Assembly (NCBI GenBank): GCA_947627985.1
Contig: CANQYD010000006.1
Span: 1 to 64,000 of the forward strand
DNA from: an uncultured Clostridia bacterium
GTDB lineage: Bacteria > Bacillota > Clostridia > Oscillospirales > Ruminococcaceae
Direction of reading: 5' to 3'
Length of the DNA: 64,000 bases
Program-made: the position numbers and the translations under genes
The notes under the pieces: model-generated
The model's database searches: none
Seen by the model: the letters and a program-made list of their open reading frames with translations, nothing else
Told to the model about the DNA's origin: nothing
Part shown: one piece after another, positions 1-7,992 of the stretch
Position numbering within the stretch: the first letter of the stretch is position 1
Layout: the number at the start of each line of letters is the position of its first letter

Positions 1-240
1 CCGGTTTTTTGTTGGGGGAACCCCCGGCGAGGGTTCCCCCGATGAAAACAGTCCACCGGACTGTTTTCATTTTCCCCCATCCTGCGCTTATTGAATAAAA
101 AAGCAAGACGACGGCTTACGCCGTCCTCTTGCTTGAAGATTTCGCCCGTTGCGACGGGCGACCAAGGGCTCCGCCCTTGGAACCCGCAAGCCTTTTGAAA
201 AAGGCTCGATCGAAAACTTTCGCCTTGTCTTTCACCGGCT
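1..240 (-). repeat. Family I multi-hairpin repeat (inverted copy)
   Basis: A gene-free stretch made of consecutive palindromes. GGGGGAACCC pairs with GGGTTCCCCC (14-40). ATGAAAACAGTCC pairs perfectly with GGACTGTTTTCAT over a 3-nt loop (42-70). AAGCAAG/CTTGCTT encloses GACGGC/GCCGTC (101-134). CGCCCGT/ACGGGCG (143-160), CCAAGGGC/GCCCTTGG (162-180) and AGCCTTTT/AAAAGGCT (189-206) follow. Read on the minus strand, the order and loops match the copy at 3683-3945. The AraC gene ends just beyond it, so one hairpin may also act as its terminator. Confidence 0.75.
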
Positions 241-263
241 AAAGTACAGAATCTGCCTTCTGC

Positions 264-1088
264 CTATCCGTCCTCTGCCGTCTCTTGGCTCCACCCCCCG
301 TAAGCCGCAAACTTCCTAAACGCCGTCGGCGTGACCCCTGTCCTGAGCTTGAACTGCCGCATAAAGCTGTAGCACGAATTATACCCGCACCTCTCCGCTA
401 CCTCCGACACCTGCATCTTCGACGACATCAGCAGCTTCTTCGCCATGCTGACCCTCGAATTCACAATATCCGAGATGATCGACGTCCCGAACGCCTTTTT
501 ATAGAGATGCTCAAGCCCCGAGATCGAGATATTCATCTCCTCGGCGATCCCCGTCACCGTGGGAAGCGCCGAGGGATCGTTATAAATCCGCATTCTCAAA
601 TTTGCAAGTTCGGTCCGTTTTTCCTCCGGCAGACCCGGCTTGTAGGTGAGTTTTTTGGTCAGAATTCTGCCGAGCCGCTTAAAAAATACCTCCGTCAGCA
701 GCTCCACGATATCCTCGTGATACGGCTCCGCACTGTAAAATTCTACCGTCATGTCGAAGATCATCGATGATAAAATATCCGCGGCGCCGATAAATGCCGG
801 CTGATCGACGGGTATGCCGAGGTCCGCAAGCGTCTTTTCACCGTTATCCGTATCAAAATAGAACCAATCGTCGATGTACTCGGCGCCCGTCGGACGGTAA
901 AACGTCGGCGTTTTCGGGTTGATGACGACGACGCTACCGGCTTTGACGTCGTGCTTGGTCTTGCCGAGGACAAACTCCGCCGGAGTCTTCACCAAGAGCA
1001 GAATGAATGCTCCGGGACCGTCCTTCCAATCGACGGAAAATCCCTCGGGGTGGGAACAGTTGTAGCCGATTGAACCGATCTTGATCAT
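264..1088 (-). CDS. AraC-family transcriptional regulator
   Basis: A 274-residue regulator. The N-terminal half has a cupin-like sensor pattern (around residues 10-80, with a 'VVINPKTPTFYRP' strand region). The C-terminal ~100 residues carry two helix-turn-helix units of the AraC/XylS family; the second contains 'VSEVAERCGYNSCYSFMRQFK', close to the family signature. The ORF track starts nine codons earlier, but AGGAGG lies five bases before the MIKIGS start at 1088, so I use that ATG. It is divergent from ppa and has its own promoter. The family usually responds to a sugar or related ligand; the nearest glycan gene is uxaC, but a link is only inference. Confidence 0.88.
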   Translation of the reverse strand: MIKIGSIGYNCSHPEGFSVDWKDGPGAFILLLVKTPAEFVLGKTKHDVKAGSVVVINPKTPTFYRPTGAEYIDDWFYFDTDNGEKTLADLGIPVDQPAFIGAADILSSMIFDMTVEFYSAEPYHEDIVELLTEVFFKRLGRILTKKLTYKPGLPEEKRTELANLRMRIYNDPSALPTVTGIAEEMNISISGLEHLYKKAFGTSIISDIVNSRVSMAKKLLMSSKMQVSEVAERCGYNSCYSFMRQFKLRTGVTPTAFRKFAAYGGWSQETAEDG

Positions 1089-1133
1089 GCGCTCCTCCTT
1101 TTGCAGAAAATGCAACCTGTACTTTTTTGCATT

Positions 1134-1162
1134 ATTATAGCATATGCGACAAATTTTTTCAA
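1134..1162 (-). promoter_or_regulatory. Promoter of the AraC gene
   Basis: On the minus strand, TTGAAA (1162-1157), a 17-bp spacer, then TATAAT (1139-1134) with an extended TGC before it. Confidence 0.7.
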
Positions 1163-1180
1163 GATATATCTAAGAAAAGC

Positions 1181-1209
1181 TTGAATTTTTTACGCCGCTG
1201 TGCTACAAT
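1181..1209 (+). promoter_or_regulatory. Promoter of ppa
   Basis: TTGAAT (1181-1186), 17-bp spacer, TACAAT (1204-1209) with an extended TGC. AGGAGG follows shortly before the ppa ATG. Confidence 0.65.
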
Positions 1210-1242
1210 GAAAAAAAGAAATCCCGACAGGAGGATGAATTT

Positions 1243-1773
1243 ATGAATATCTGGCATGACATAAACCCCAAGAGGATATCCGTGGACAGCTTTGAGGCGG
1301 TCATCGAGATCGCGAAAGGCGAGAAGTGCAAGTACGAGCTCGACAAGGAGACCGGCGTTTTAAAGCTCGACAGGATCTTATACACCTCCACCCACTACCC
1401 CGCGAACTACGGCTTCATTCCCCGTACATATGCCGACGACCGCGATCCTTTGGACGTTTTGGTGATCTGCACCGAATCTATCCGCCCGATGACGCTCGTG
1501 AAGTGCTACCCGATCGGCGTTATATCAATGGTCGACAACGGCAGAAACGACGAGAAGATCGTCGCGATACCCTTTAACGACCCGACCTATAACTGCTATA
1601 CCGACATCTCCCAGCTGCCGAAGCACATCTACGACGAGATGAGCCACTTCTTCAGGGTCTACAAGGAGCTCGAAGGCAAGGAGACTGCGGTCAAGGAGGT
1701 CGACGGAGCCGAGAAGGCGAAGGAGATCATCAAATCCGCTCTTGAAGGCTATATCGAAAATTACTGCAAATAA
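1243..1773 (+). CDS. ppa: Inorganic pyrophosphatase (family I)
   Basis: A 176-residue soluble enzyme that hydrolyses pyrophosphate to two phosphates, pulling biosynthetic reactions forward in the cytoplasm. The length fits prokaryotic family I. The acidic signature around residues 65-72 (DDRDPLDVLV) supplies metal ligands, and 'HYPANYGFIPRTY' upstream is the usual substrate-binding stretch. AGGAGG sits eight bases before the ATG. It has its own promoter and is divergent from the AraC gene. Many Clostridia use the unrelated family II enzyme; this is clearly family I. Confidence 0.95.
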   Translation: MNIWHDINPKRISVDSFEAVIEIAKGEKCKYELDKETGVLKLDRILYTSTHYPANYGFIPRTYADDRDPLDVLVICTESIRPMTLVKCYPIGVISMVDNGRNDEKIVAIPFNDPTYNCYTDISQLPKHIYDEMSHFFRVYKELEGKETAVKEVDGAEKAKEIIKSALEGYIENYCK

Positions 1774-1842
1774 GGCGATTTCCCCTGCTGCCGGAAATAC
1801 CGGGGCGGGGGATAATTATACAAAATCTACAGGAGGCTCACC

Positions 1843-3243
1843 ATGTCCTTTATCACCGACGATTTTTTACTGAAAAACGGTACCGCGCGAAAGTTATATC
1901 ATGACTATGCGGAAAATCTTCCCATCATCGACTACCACTGCCACATTTCCCCCGCCGAGATCGCTATGGACAAGCGCTTTTCGGACATCACCGAGGTCTG
2001 GCTCGGAGGCGATCACTACAAGTGGCGCCTCATCAGAATGACCGGCGCGCCGGAGTCGGAGATCACCGGAAACGCCGATCCCAAGACGAAATTCAGGCGC
2101 TTTGCGGCTGCCCTTCCCCTCGCAGCCGGCAACCCGATGTATCACTGGACCCATCTTGAACTCAAGAGATATTTCGACTGCGACCTCACTCTCAAGCCCT
2201 CCACCGCCGACGAAATCTACGACATCTGCTGCCGCAAGCTTGCCGACCCGTCGATGAGCGCCAAGGGTATCATCAGAAGCTCGAACGTAAAAATGATCGG
2301 CACCACCGACGACCCCGCGGACAGCCTTGAGTGGCATGAAAAAATCCGCGAGGACAAGTCTTTTGAGACATCGGTGCTGCCCTCCTTCCGTCCGGATAAC
2401 GCTTTGAATATCGATAAACCCGGGTTTAGGGAGTATCTTGAAAAGCTCGGGAAAGCGGCTGATATCAAAATAAATTCCGCCCGAGATATCATGAAAGCCC
2501 TCACAAACCGTCTTGAATATTTCTGCGCGCACGGCTGCAAAGCCGCCGATCACGGTCTTGATTACGCTGTGTATTCGCCTGCCGACGAGGACGAGATCGA
2601 GAGGATTTTTGCCGACGCGATGTGCGGAAAACCGGTGACCCGGGGAGACGCAGATAAGTTCAGGACCGCGATACTTCTGCACTGCGGCTCGGAATATGCG
2701 CGCCTCGGGGTCGTCATGCAGATCCACTACAATTGCCAGCGCAGGGTCAATTCACGCTACACAAAAATGCTCGGACCCGACACCGGTTTTGACTGCATAA
2801 GGACCGACAACGGCGGAGAGGCGATCACCAGGCTCCTAAACGACCTCGACAGCCGCGGGTGCCTCCCGAGGACGATCCTCTACTCCCTCAACCCCGCCGA
2901 CAACGAGCTCTTGGACACCGTCGCGGGGTCGTTCCCGGGCGAGGACGGGGTCATGAAGGTCCAGCACGGAGCCGCGTGGTGGTTCAGCGACACGAAATCC
3001 GGCATGGAAGCGCAGCTCAAAAGCTTCGCAAACCTGCTTCCCATCGGGCAATTCGTGGGTATGCTGACCGATTCCCGGAGCTTTTTATCGTATGCTCGGC
3101 ATGAATATTTCAGACGGATTTTCTGCAATATTTTAGGAGAATGGGTGGAGAACGGCGAGTACCCGAATGATCCCGAATATCTTGAAAAAATAGTTAAAAA
3201 TGTTTGCTACTATAACGCCGCAAAGTTCTTCGGCATCGAATAA
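1843..3243 (+). CDS. uxaC: Glucuronate isomerase (uronate isomerase)
   Basis: A 466-residue TIM-barrel enzyme, the usual length for UxaC. It isomerises D-glucuronate to D-fructuronate and D-galacturonate to D-tagaturonate, the entry step for plant and host uronates. The early 'IDYHCHISPAEIA' carries the HxH metal motif of the amidohydrolase superfamily, and 'GGDHYKWRLIRM' is typical of uronate isomerases. AGGAGG precedes the ATG by six bases. The other uxa/uxu genes are not next to it, so the rest of the pathway must be elsewhere. The next ORF begins right after its stop, suggesting co-transcription. Confidence 0.95.
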   Translation: MSFITDDFLLKNGTARKLYHDYAENLPIIDYHCHISPAEIAMDKRFSDITEVWLGGDHYKWRLIRMTGAPESEITGNADPKTKFRRFAAALPLAAGNPMYHWTHLELKRYFDCDLTLKPSTADEIYDICCRKLADPSMSAKGIIRSSNVKMIGTTDDPADSLEWHEKIREDKSFETSVLPSFRPDNALNIDKPGFREYLEKLGKAADIKINSARDIMKALTNRLEYFCAHGCKAADHGLDYAVYSPADEDEIERIFADAMCGKPVTRGDADKFRTAILLHCGSEYARLGVVMQIHYNCQRRVNSRYTKMLGPDTGFDCIRTDNGGEAITRLLNDLDSRGCLPRTILYSLNPADNELLDTVAGSFPGEDGVMKVQHGAAWWFSDTKSGMEAQLKSFANLLPIGQFVGMLTDSRSFLSYARHEYFRRIFCNILGEWVENGEYPNDPEYLEKIVKNVCYYNAAKFFGIE

Positions 3244-3244
3244 T

Positions 3245-3658
3245 ATGGAAAAATTCAGGCATAAAATAATGTATTACGAGACCGACATGATGGGTCTTAC
3301 GCACCACTCGAACTACGTCCGGTTCATGGAGGAGGCGAGGGTGGATTTTCTCGAAAAGATCGGCTTTCCGTACGAAAAGTTGGAGGGGCTGGGGATCATG
3401 TCGCCGGTGATCGGGATCGAGTGCAGGTTCAAAGAGCCGTCGACATTTGCCGATGTTTTGGAGATCGATGTGAAGGTCGATGATTTTCACGGCGCGCGGC
3501 TCGCGGTGAGCTACGAGATGAGGAACCAAAGAGGCGACATCATCTGCACCGCCCGGTCGGAACACTGCTTTACCGACAAATCCGGCAAGCCGGTGCGGCT
3601 GATGCGAGCTTGCCCGGAATTGGGGGAGAAGCTGGCGGAGATGATGGGGGTAGGGTGA
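3245..3658 (+). CDS. Acyl-CoA thioesterase, hotdog fold (4HBT/YbgC type)
   Basis: A 137-residue hotdog protein. 'YYETDMMGLTHHSNYVRFME' matches the YbgC/FadM signature, with the catalytic Asp in ETDMMG. It should hydrolyse small acyl-CoA thioesters in the cytoplasm. The ORF track begins at 3200, inside uxaC, but the conserved domain starts at the ATG at 3245, one base after the uxaC stop, so I choose that start. There is no strong Shine-Dalgarno, so translation is probably coupled to uxaC. A functional link to uronate metabolism is not obvious. Confidence 0.88.
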   Translation: MEKFRHKIMYYETDMMGLTHHSNYVRFMEEARVDFLEKIGFPYEKLEGLGIMSPVIGIECRFKEPSTFADVLEIDVKVDDFHGARLAVSYEMRNQRGDIICTARSEHCFTDKSGKPVRLMRACPELGEKLAEMMGVG

Positions 3659-3682
3659 GGGAGATTCTGCGCTGACTATAAA

Positions 3683-3945
3683 TTTGAGACAAGTCAGGTT
3701 TAGGATCAAGCCCTTTTTAAAGGGCTTGCGAGGGTCTCGGGGGCAGAGCCCCCGAGTCGCCCGTCGCAACGGGCGAAATCCCCGCAAAAAGGTCAGCGAA
3801 AGCTGTCCTTTTTGCTTTTTATTTGCCTTTAAAGAGGACGACGAAGTCGCCCGAAGCCGGAGGGGTGTGGGGAACCCCGCAGGGGTGCCCCACAGCCGGA
3901 AAAGGAGTTGGGGAAAACCCGGCACGGGTTTTCCCCAACATAGTA
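3683..3945 (+). repeat. Family I multi-hairpin repeat (reference copy)
   Basis: Seven successive palindromes fill this intergenic stretch: AAGCCCTTT/AAAGGGCTT, CGGGGGC/GCCCCCG, CGCCCGT-cgca-ACGGGCG (3758-3775), GCAAAAAGG/CCTTTTTGC closing CAGC-gaaa-GCTG (3784-3815), GCGAC/GTCGC near 3841, a nested GTGGGG/CCCCAC pair, and a perfect 13-bp TTGGGGAAAACCC/GGGTTTTCCCCAA (3908-3938). Related copies are at 1-240, 6560-7155, 29405-29700, 31490-32060 and 46840-47060. ORFs called here are repeats read as protein, not genes. Confidence 0.85.
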
Positions 3946-4011
3946 TAGTGGTGTTGAAAGAAATTAATCAACGGTTTAATTATGGAACAGTAATTCCCAC
4001 CCTACCCGACC

Positions 4012-4165
4012 CATAGTTAAAAGGTATTCGTTCATTTTCCCGCCGGAAAATGAACTCATGCTATTTTAAGCAGACCCCCACCCCCGGGTTACTTTTGTGC
4101 AGACTTATAGTCAAGCGTAACCCCCTCCCTCTAAAGGGGGAGGGACTGGGGAAAAGGTCAAAAAT
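4012..4165 (+). repeat. Family II constant-variable hairpin repeat
   Basis: The order is AAAAGGTAT, a variable stem (TTCATTTTCC-cgcc-GGAAAATGAA), ATGCT, a TTTAAGCAG motif, CCCCCACCCC, a short spacer, GTGCAGACTTATAG, then a CCCCCTCCC/GGGAGGG hairpin. The same order recurs at 29790-29945, 43918-44055, 46140-46310 and 46610-46765 with different variable stems. No ORF of interest overlaps it. Confidence 0.85.
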
Positions 4166-4340
4166 TCAGGAGATGTGGTCATAGTGAGGCATTCATCAAA
4201 ATTAAATTGTTTACCAGCATCGCTTTAAATCACTACCATACAACACCTTCACCTCATATCGCACATAAACTCCAACCCCGACCAAACCAACCCAATCCAC
4301 CCCGCCCCGTAAACAAACCGTAAAGATTCCCCCACCCCTC

Positions 4341-4369
4341 TTGCCAAGCCACCCCCGATCTGCTATAAT
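4341..4369 (+). promoter_or_regulatory. Promoter of the response regulator
   Basis: TTGCCA (4341-4346), 17-bp spacer, TATAAT (4364-4369) with extended TGC. A GGGAGG ribosome binding site follows directly, so the leader is very short. Confidence 0.75.
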
Positions 4370-4388
4370 AATCCCGGGAGGCGGGAGA

Positions 4389-5060
4389 ATGAAACATATC
4401 CTGATCGTCGATGACGACGTGCACATCGGAAACCTTTTGGAAGAAGCGCTCGGGCAGGAGGGGTACAGAACCTCGCGGGCATACTCCGGCACCGAGGCGG
4501 TGATGATCCTCGAAAAAAGCCGACCCGACCTTATACTCCTCGACCTCATGCTGCCGGGAATGAGCGGCGAAGAAGTCCTTGAAAAGATTCGTGGGATACC
4601 CGTCATCGTCCTTTCGGCGAAGGCTGAGACCGTCTCGAAGGTCAATCTTTTGATGAGCGGGGCGATGGATTATGTCACCAAGCCCTTCGACCTCAAAGAG
4701 CTTTTGGCGAGGATTCGGGTGCAGCTTCGTTCGGCTGAGAATTCAAGCGGCGGGGTCTGGACGTATGATGAAATCTCCCTCGACACCGTGAACCGGACCG
4801 TCTCGGTTTGCGGGATCGAAATTCACCCGACTCGGACCGAATTTGCGATATTGAAGCTGCTTATCCGCCATCCCCAGCAGGTCTACACCAAGTCACAGCT
4901 TTTGGATAAAATTTCCGCAGACACCCCCGACTGCACCGACAGTTCGCTCAAGATTCATATATCAAACCTGCGCAAAAAACTCCGCGAAGCCGGCGGCAAG
5001 GACTACATCGAGGCTGTCTGGGGCATTGGCTTCAAGCTCGAATGCAGGGGGCAGAAATGA
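4389..5060 (+). CDS. OmpR/PhoB-family response regulator (orphan)
   Basis: A 223-residue two-domain regulator. The receiver has the acidic pair in 'ILIVDDDVHIG', the phospho-acceptor Asp in 'LILLDLMLPG' (about residue 51) and the lysine in 'YVTKPFDL'. The C-terminal winged helix includes 'TRTEFAILKLL' and the wing-like 'IEAVWGIGFKL'. I start at the ATG at 4389, preceded by GGGAGGCGGGAG; the ORF track start lies inside the promoter. No histidine kinase lies on either side, which is unusual for this family, so its partner must be encoded elsewhere or it is a true orphan. Confidence 0.92.
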   Translation: MKHILIVDDDVHIGNLLEEALGQEGYRTSRAYSGTEAVMILEKSRPDLILLDLMLPGMSGEEVLEKIRGIPVIVLSAKAETVSKVNLLMSGAMDYVTKPFDLKELLARIRVQLRSAENSSGGVWTYDEISLDTVNRTVSVCGIEIHPTRTEFAILKLLIRHPQQVYTKSQLLDKISADTPDCTDSSLKIHISNLRKKLREAGGKDYIEAVWGIGFKLECRGQK

Positions 5061-5137
5061 TATGCATGATAAGTCAGGTTTAGATTATGCACTTTTAAAG
5101 CGGCAGATTCCGAACTTGACTTTTTTCCGCGATATTA

Positions 5138-5235
5138 GAAAGTGTACACTCCCTCATTATTTCCGCTATTTTAATATGTCGCCAACGGTGACACCTTGAA
5201 ATTCTGACAATCTGACATCTGACTTCTGTCATCTT
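5138..5235 (+). repeat. Family III repeat (diverged copy)
   Basis: A diverged copy of the ~120-bp element at 7993-8117: AGTGTACA-like start, CCCTCATTAT, the small stem GTCGCC-aac-GGTGAC, CCTTGAAATTCTGACAATC and a TTCTG-rich tail. The GGTCG/CGACC hairpin of the other copies is missing. It lies directly upstream of the serine hydrolase promoter. Confidence 0.7.
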
Positions 5236-5245
5236 AATATACCCC

Positions 5246-5274
5246 TTGCAATCCGCCTTCAACCGTAGTATAAT
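5246..5274 (+). promoter_or_regulatory. Promoter of the serine hydrolase
   Basis: TTGCAA (5246-5251), 17-bp spacer, TATAAT (5269-5274). Confidence 0.7.
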
Positions 5275-5332
5275 CATAATAAAGCAACCGTCAAAAACTT
5301 CAACCGTCACCCCGAAAAGAAAGGAAGTCGCC

Positions 5333-6517
5333 ATGTCCAGCATACATATTTCCCAAAAATTTGAAAAAATTCTCAAAGACGAGATCGAAAACCGCAAATT
5401 TGCAGCCGGGGCGAATCTTCTCGTCCTCAGAAACGGTCGGGAGGAAGTCTACGCCGAGTACGGCTATCGCGATCTCGAAAACAAAATTCCATTCTCGCGG
5501 GACACAATCATGCGCCTCTACTCGATGTCGAAGCCGATCACCTCGGCGGCGGTCATGATCCTTGTAGACCGCGGGCTGATCGACCTTGCCGACTGCCTCT
5601 GCTGGACTATGCCGGGCTGGAGCGAGGCGAACTATCTCGAAAACGGCAAGCGGGTCAGGGCGCGCTATCAGATCATGATCAAGGACCTTATGAACATGAC
5701 CTCGGGTCTGCCGTATCCCGGCGGGGAGGGCAGCTCGGCTCAGGTTGCGGAGATTTTTACGGATATTGATAGGCGCCTGCGGACCGATAATCCCGTGACG
5801 ACCAAGGAATTCTGCGAACGCCTCGGCAAGGTCGATCTCGAATTTGAACCGGGAGACAGGTTTATGTACGGCACCTCGGCTGATGTGCTCGGCGGGGTCA
5901 TCGAAAACGTCACCGGAATGAAGTTCGGGGAATTTCTGAAGGAGAATATTTTCGACCCTCTCGGCATGACCGACACCGGTTTTTGGGTACCCGAGGGCAA
6001 GCGGGACCGCCTCGCGAAGGTCTACAGGACGAATTACGCGGAGTGGAAGGTGGAGCACTGCCCTACAAATCATCTTGGTATTGATTATAATCTCGATCGG
6101 GAACCTGCGTTTCAGTCGGGCGGAGCGGGACTTGTCTCGACGCTTGACGATTATGCGAAATTTGCGACCATGCTGCAAAACGGGGGCGAGCTGAACGGCA
6201 GGAGGATCCTCTCCCGCTCGGCTGTGAGGTACATGACGTCGCCGAGCCTCACCGATCATCAGCGCCGCGGCTTCGACTGGCAGGGGCTCAACGGCTACAG
6301 CTACGGCAATCTCATGCGCAATCTTGTCGATCCCGGGCAGGCGGTGACGATGGGGGAGAAAGGGGAGTACGGCTGGGACGGATGGCTCGGGTGCTACTTC
6401 CTGAACTGTCCGCAGAGCGGTCTGACGATTCTTTTGGGCACCCAGCGCACCGACAGCGGCACCAGCGCGATGGCAAGAAAGGTCGTAAATGCGGTTTGGA
6501 CGGAGATAATGGGATGA
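5333..6517 (+). CDS. Serine hydrolase, beta-lactamase class C / PBP4-like
   Basis: A 394-residue protein of the beta-lactamase/EstB/DD-peptidase superfamily. The SxxK nucleophile motif is SMSK (about residue 66), followed by the Tyr motif in 'YGTSADVLGG' (about 182). I do not see a strong signal peptide at the chosen ATG (5333, with AAAGGAAG before it), which suggests a cytoplasmic esterase or peptidase rather than a secreted lactamase. The ORF track start at 5246 lies on the -35 box. It is a single-gene unit between a repeat and a 1.7-kb repeat block. Substrate cannot be told from sequence. Confidence 0.88.
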   Translation: MSSIHISQKFEKILKDEIENRKFAAGANLLVLRNGREEVYAEYGYRDLENKIPFSRDTIMRLYSMSKPITSAAVMILVDRGLIDLADCLCWTMPGWSEANYLENGKRVRARYQIMIKDLMNMTSGLPYPGGEGSSAQVAEIFTDIDRRLRTDNPVTTKEFCERLGKVDLEFEPGDRFMYGTSADVLGGVIENVTGMKFGEFLKENIFDPLGMTDTGFWVPEGKRDRLAKVYRTNYAEWKVEHCPTNHLGIDYNLDREPAFQSGGAGLVSTLDDYAKFATMLQNGGELNGRRILSRSAVRYMTSPSLTDHQRRGFDWQGLNGYSYGNLMRNLVDPGQAVTMGEKGEYGWDGWLGCYFLNCPQSGLTILLGTQRTDSGTSAMARKVVNAVWTEIMG

Positions 6518-6559
6518 AATCAGAGGACAGATAGTGAGAGGGCAGAGGACAGATTTTGC

Positions 6560-7155
6560 ACCCAGCCTTAACTGATACAAGTCAAAAAGTTCGCCAGCCT
6601 TTCAAGGCTGCGGGGGTCTCCATTACATGCTGGTTTTGTAGCTGCTCGACTTCCCTCGGCGTAAACGCTCGCCTCGGTCGTCTTGCAGACAAAACCCCGC
6701 ATGTAAGGCAGAGCCCCCAAGTCGCTCACCGCAGTGAGCGAAATCCCCGCAAAAAGGACAGCGAGAGCTGTCCTTTTTGCTTTTACCGTTCAAAAGAGGG
6801 CGACGAAGTCGCCCGAAAGCCGGAGGGGTGTGGGGAACCCTGCAAGGGTGCCCCACAGCCGGAAAGGGGCATGGGGAAAACCCCGCAGGGGTTGTCCCCA
6901 AAAAACCGGCGACGAAGTCGCCCGGAGCCGAGCGAAGCGAGGCTCAAATGCCCCCTCTCCCTTGGGAGATGGGGGTATGACTTGCGCAAAAACTTGCTTA
7001 TCGCACTTCGCAATCGAAAACGCAAGATTGCTTGTGCTCTGAGAGTTTTTGTCGCAAGTCGGGGGGTGAGGGTAAAGCCCGGAAAGGGGTTTGGGGAAAA
7101 CCCCGCAGGGGTTGTCCCCATAGGTTTGCCGAGCGAAGCGAGGGAAGCTTAGCAG
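6560..7155 (+). repeat. Family I repeat with a nested insertion
   Basis: A second + strand Family I copy. It opens with CAGCCTT/AAGGCTG and carries a ~100-bp nested segment bounded by TTACATGC and GCATGTAA with inner arms GGTTTTGT and ACAAAACC. It continues with CGCTCAC-cgca-GTGAGCG (6723-6740), a perfect GCAAAAAGGACAGC/GCTGTCCTTTTTGC, and GGCGAC-gaa-GTCGCC. The ATGGGGAAAACCCC-type terminal hairpin occurs twice (near 6870 and 7090). Several overlapping ORFs called on both strands have no protein character and are set aside. Confidence 0.8.
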
Positions 7156-7189
7156 CAACTCTCAGTTCCTACTATAGTTAGGCGTTATA

Positions 7190-7975
7190 ACCAAGCCTCA
7201 GCGCAAGGTGCGGTGCCTCTACCAACCCCTGATATGAGCAGAAGGGTAAAAGATTAAACTCTGACTTCTGCCTTCTAATCTCTGTACTCTGTGCGACCGG
7301 CGGGAGCACCGGGCGAAGCCCCTGCAGCCGAAGGCTGCGGCTGCCTCCGCTTCGCGGAGGCAGGAGCCGTGCTTCGCACGGCTGGGCTTCGCCCATACCC
7401 CCTGCTCCTACTGCACCTTGGCAGTATCGGCAAGCCCGGAACCAAGCTATCTGCCTTTTCCGAACCTTATGAGAAACAGAAGGCTTGTCACAAGGTCAGT
7501 GCCCCTACCAACCCCTGATATAAGCAGAAGGGTAAAAGATTAAACTCTAACTTCTTCCTTCTACCCTCTATCCTCTGTGCAACCGGCGGGGGCACCGGGC
7601 GAAGCCCCCGCAGCCGAAGGCTGCGGCTGCCTCCGCTCCGCGGAGGCAGGAGCCGTGCTTCGCACGGCTGGGCTTCGCCCATACCCCCTGCTCCTACTGC
7701 ACCTTGGCAGTATCGGCAAGCTCGGAACCAAGCCATCTGCCTTTTCCGAACCCTATGAGAAACAGAAGGCTTGTCACAAGGTCAGTGCCCCTACCAACCC
7801 CTGATATGAGCAGAAGGGTAAAAGATTAAACTCTGACTTCTACCCTCTACCCTCTACCCTCTATCCTCTGTGCAACCAACAGGGCACCGGGCGAAGCCCC
7901 CGCAGCCTTCGGCTGCGGCTGCCTCCGCTTCGCGTCGGCGGTCCCGCTTCGCGGGACGGGCTTCGCCCCCGTCCC
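7190..7975 (+). repeat. 286-bp tandem repeat with cloverleaf palindromes (Family IV)
   Basis: The landmark ACCAACCCCTGATAT recurs at 7221, 7507 and 7793, exactly 286 bp apart, giving two full units and a partial third. Each full unit holds a closing stem GGGCGAAGCCC/GGGCTTCGCCC around three hairpins: GCAGCC-gaa-GGCTGC, GCCTCCGC-ttc-GCGGAGGC and AGCCGTGC-ttc-GCACGGCT. The third unit has a different third hairpin (GTCCCGC-ttc-GCGGGAC) and a modified middle one. The 75-residue ORFs called here simply translate the palindromes. Confidence 0.9.
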
Positions 7976-7992
7976 CCCATTTTCCTAAATTG

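Noticed and set aside
4012-4165. Integron attC site or retron ncRNA as an explanation for Family II
   Set aside because: Neither core attC sites nor an integrase or reverse transcriptase gene is visible in the window.
5333-6517. Call as a true antibiotic-resistance beta-lactamase
   Set aside because: SxxK and Tyr motifs only show the superfamily; there is no signal peptide and esterase or peptidase roles are equally likely.
5300-6580. 426-residue minus-strand ORF opposite the serine hydrolase
   Set aside because: It is a shadow of a well-supported gene in GC-rich sequence; no family motifs or start signals.
6556-7158. Many overlapping ORFs on both strands (for example 198, 112 and 122 residues)
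   Set aside because: They lie in Family I repeat DNA, recur as fragments at other copies in other frames, and show no protein-like composition.
7291-7804. Two near-identical 75-residue ORFs (MRPAGAPGEAP.../MQPAGAPGEAP...)
   Set aside because: They are translations of the tandem palindromic repeat; their residues mirror the hairpins and they have no ribosome binding site.
7190-7975. CRISPR array
   Set aside because: The 286-bp unit is nearly identical throughout; there are no short repeats with unique spacers and no cas genes in the window.
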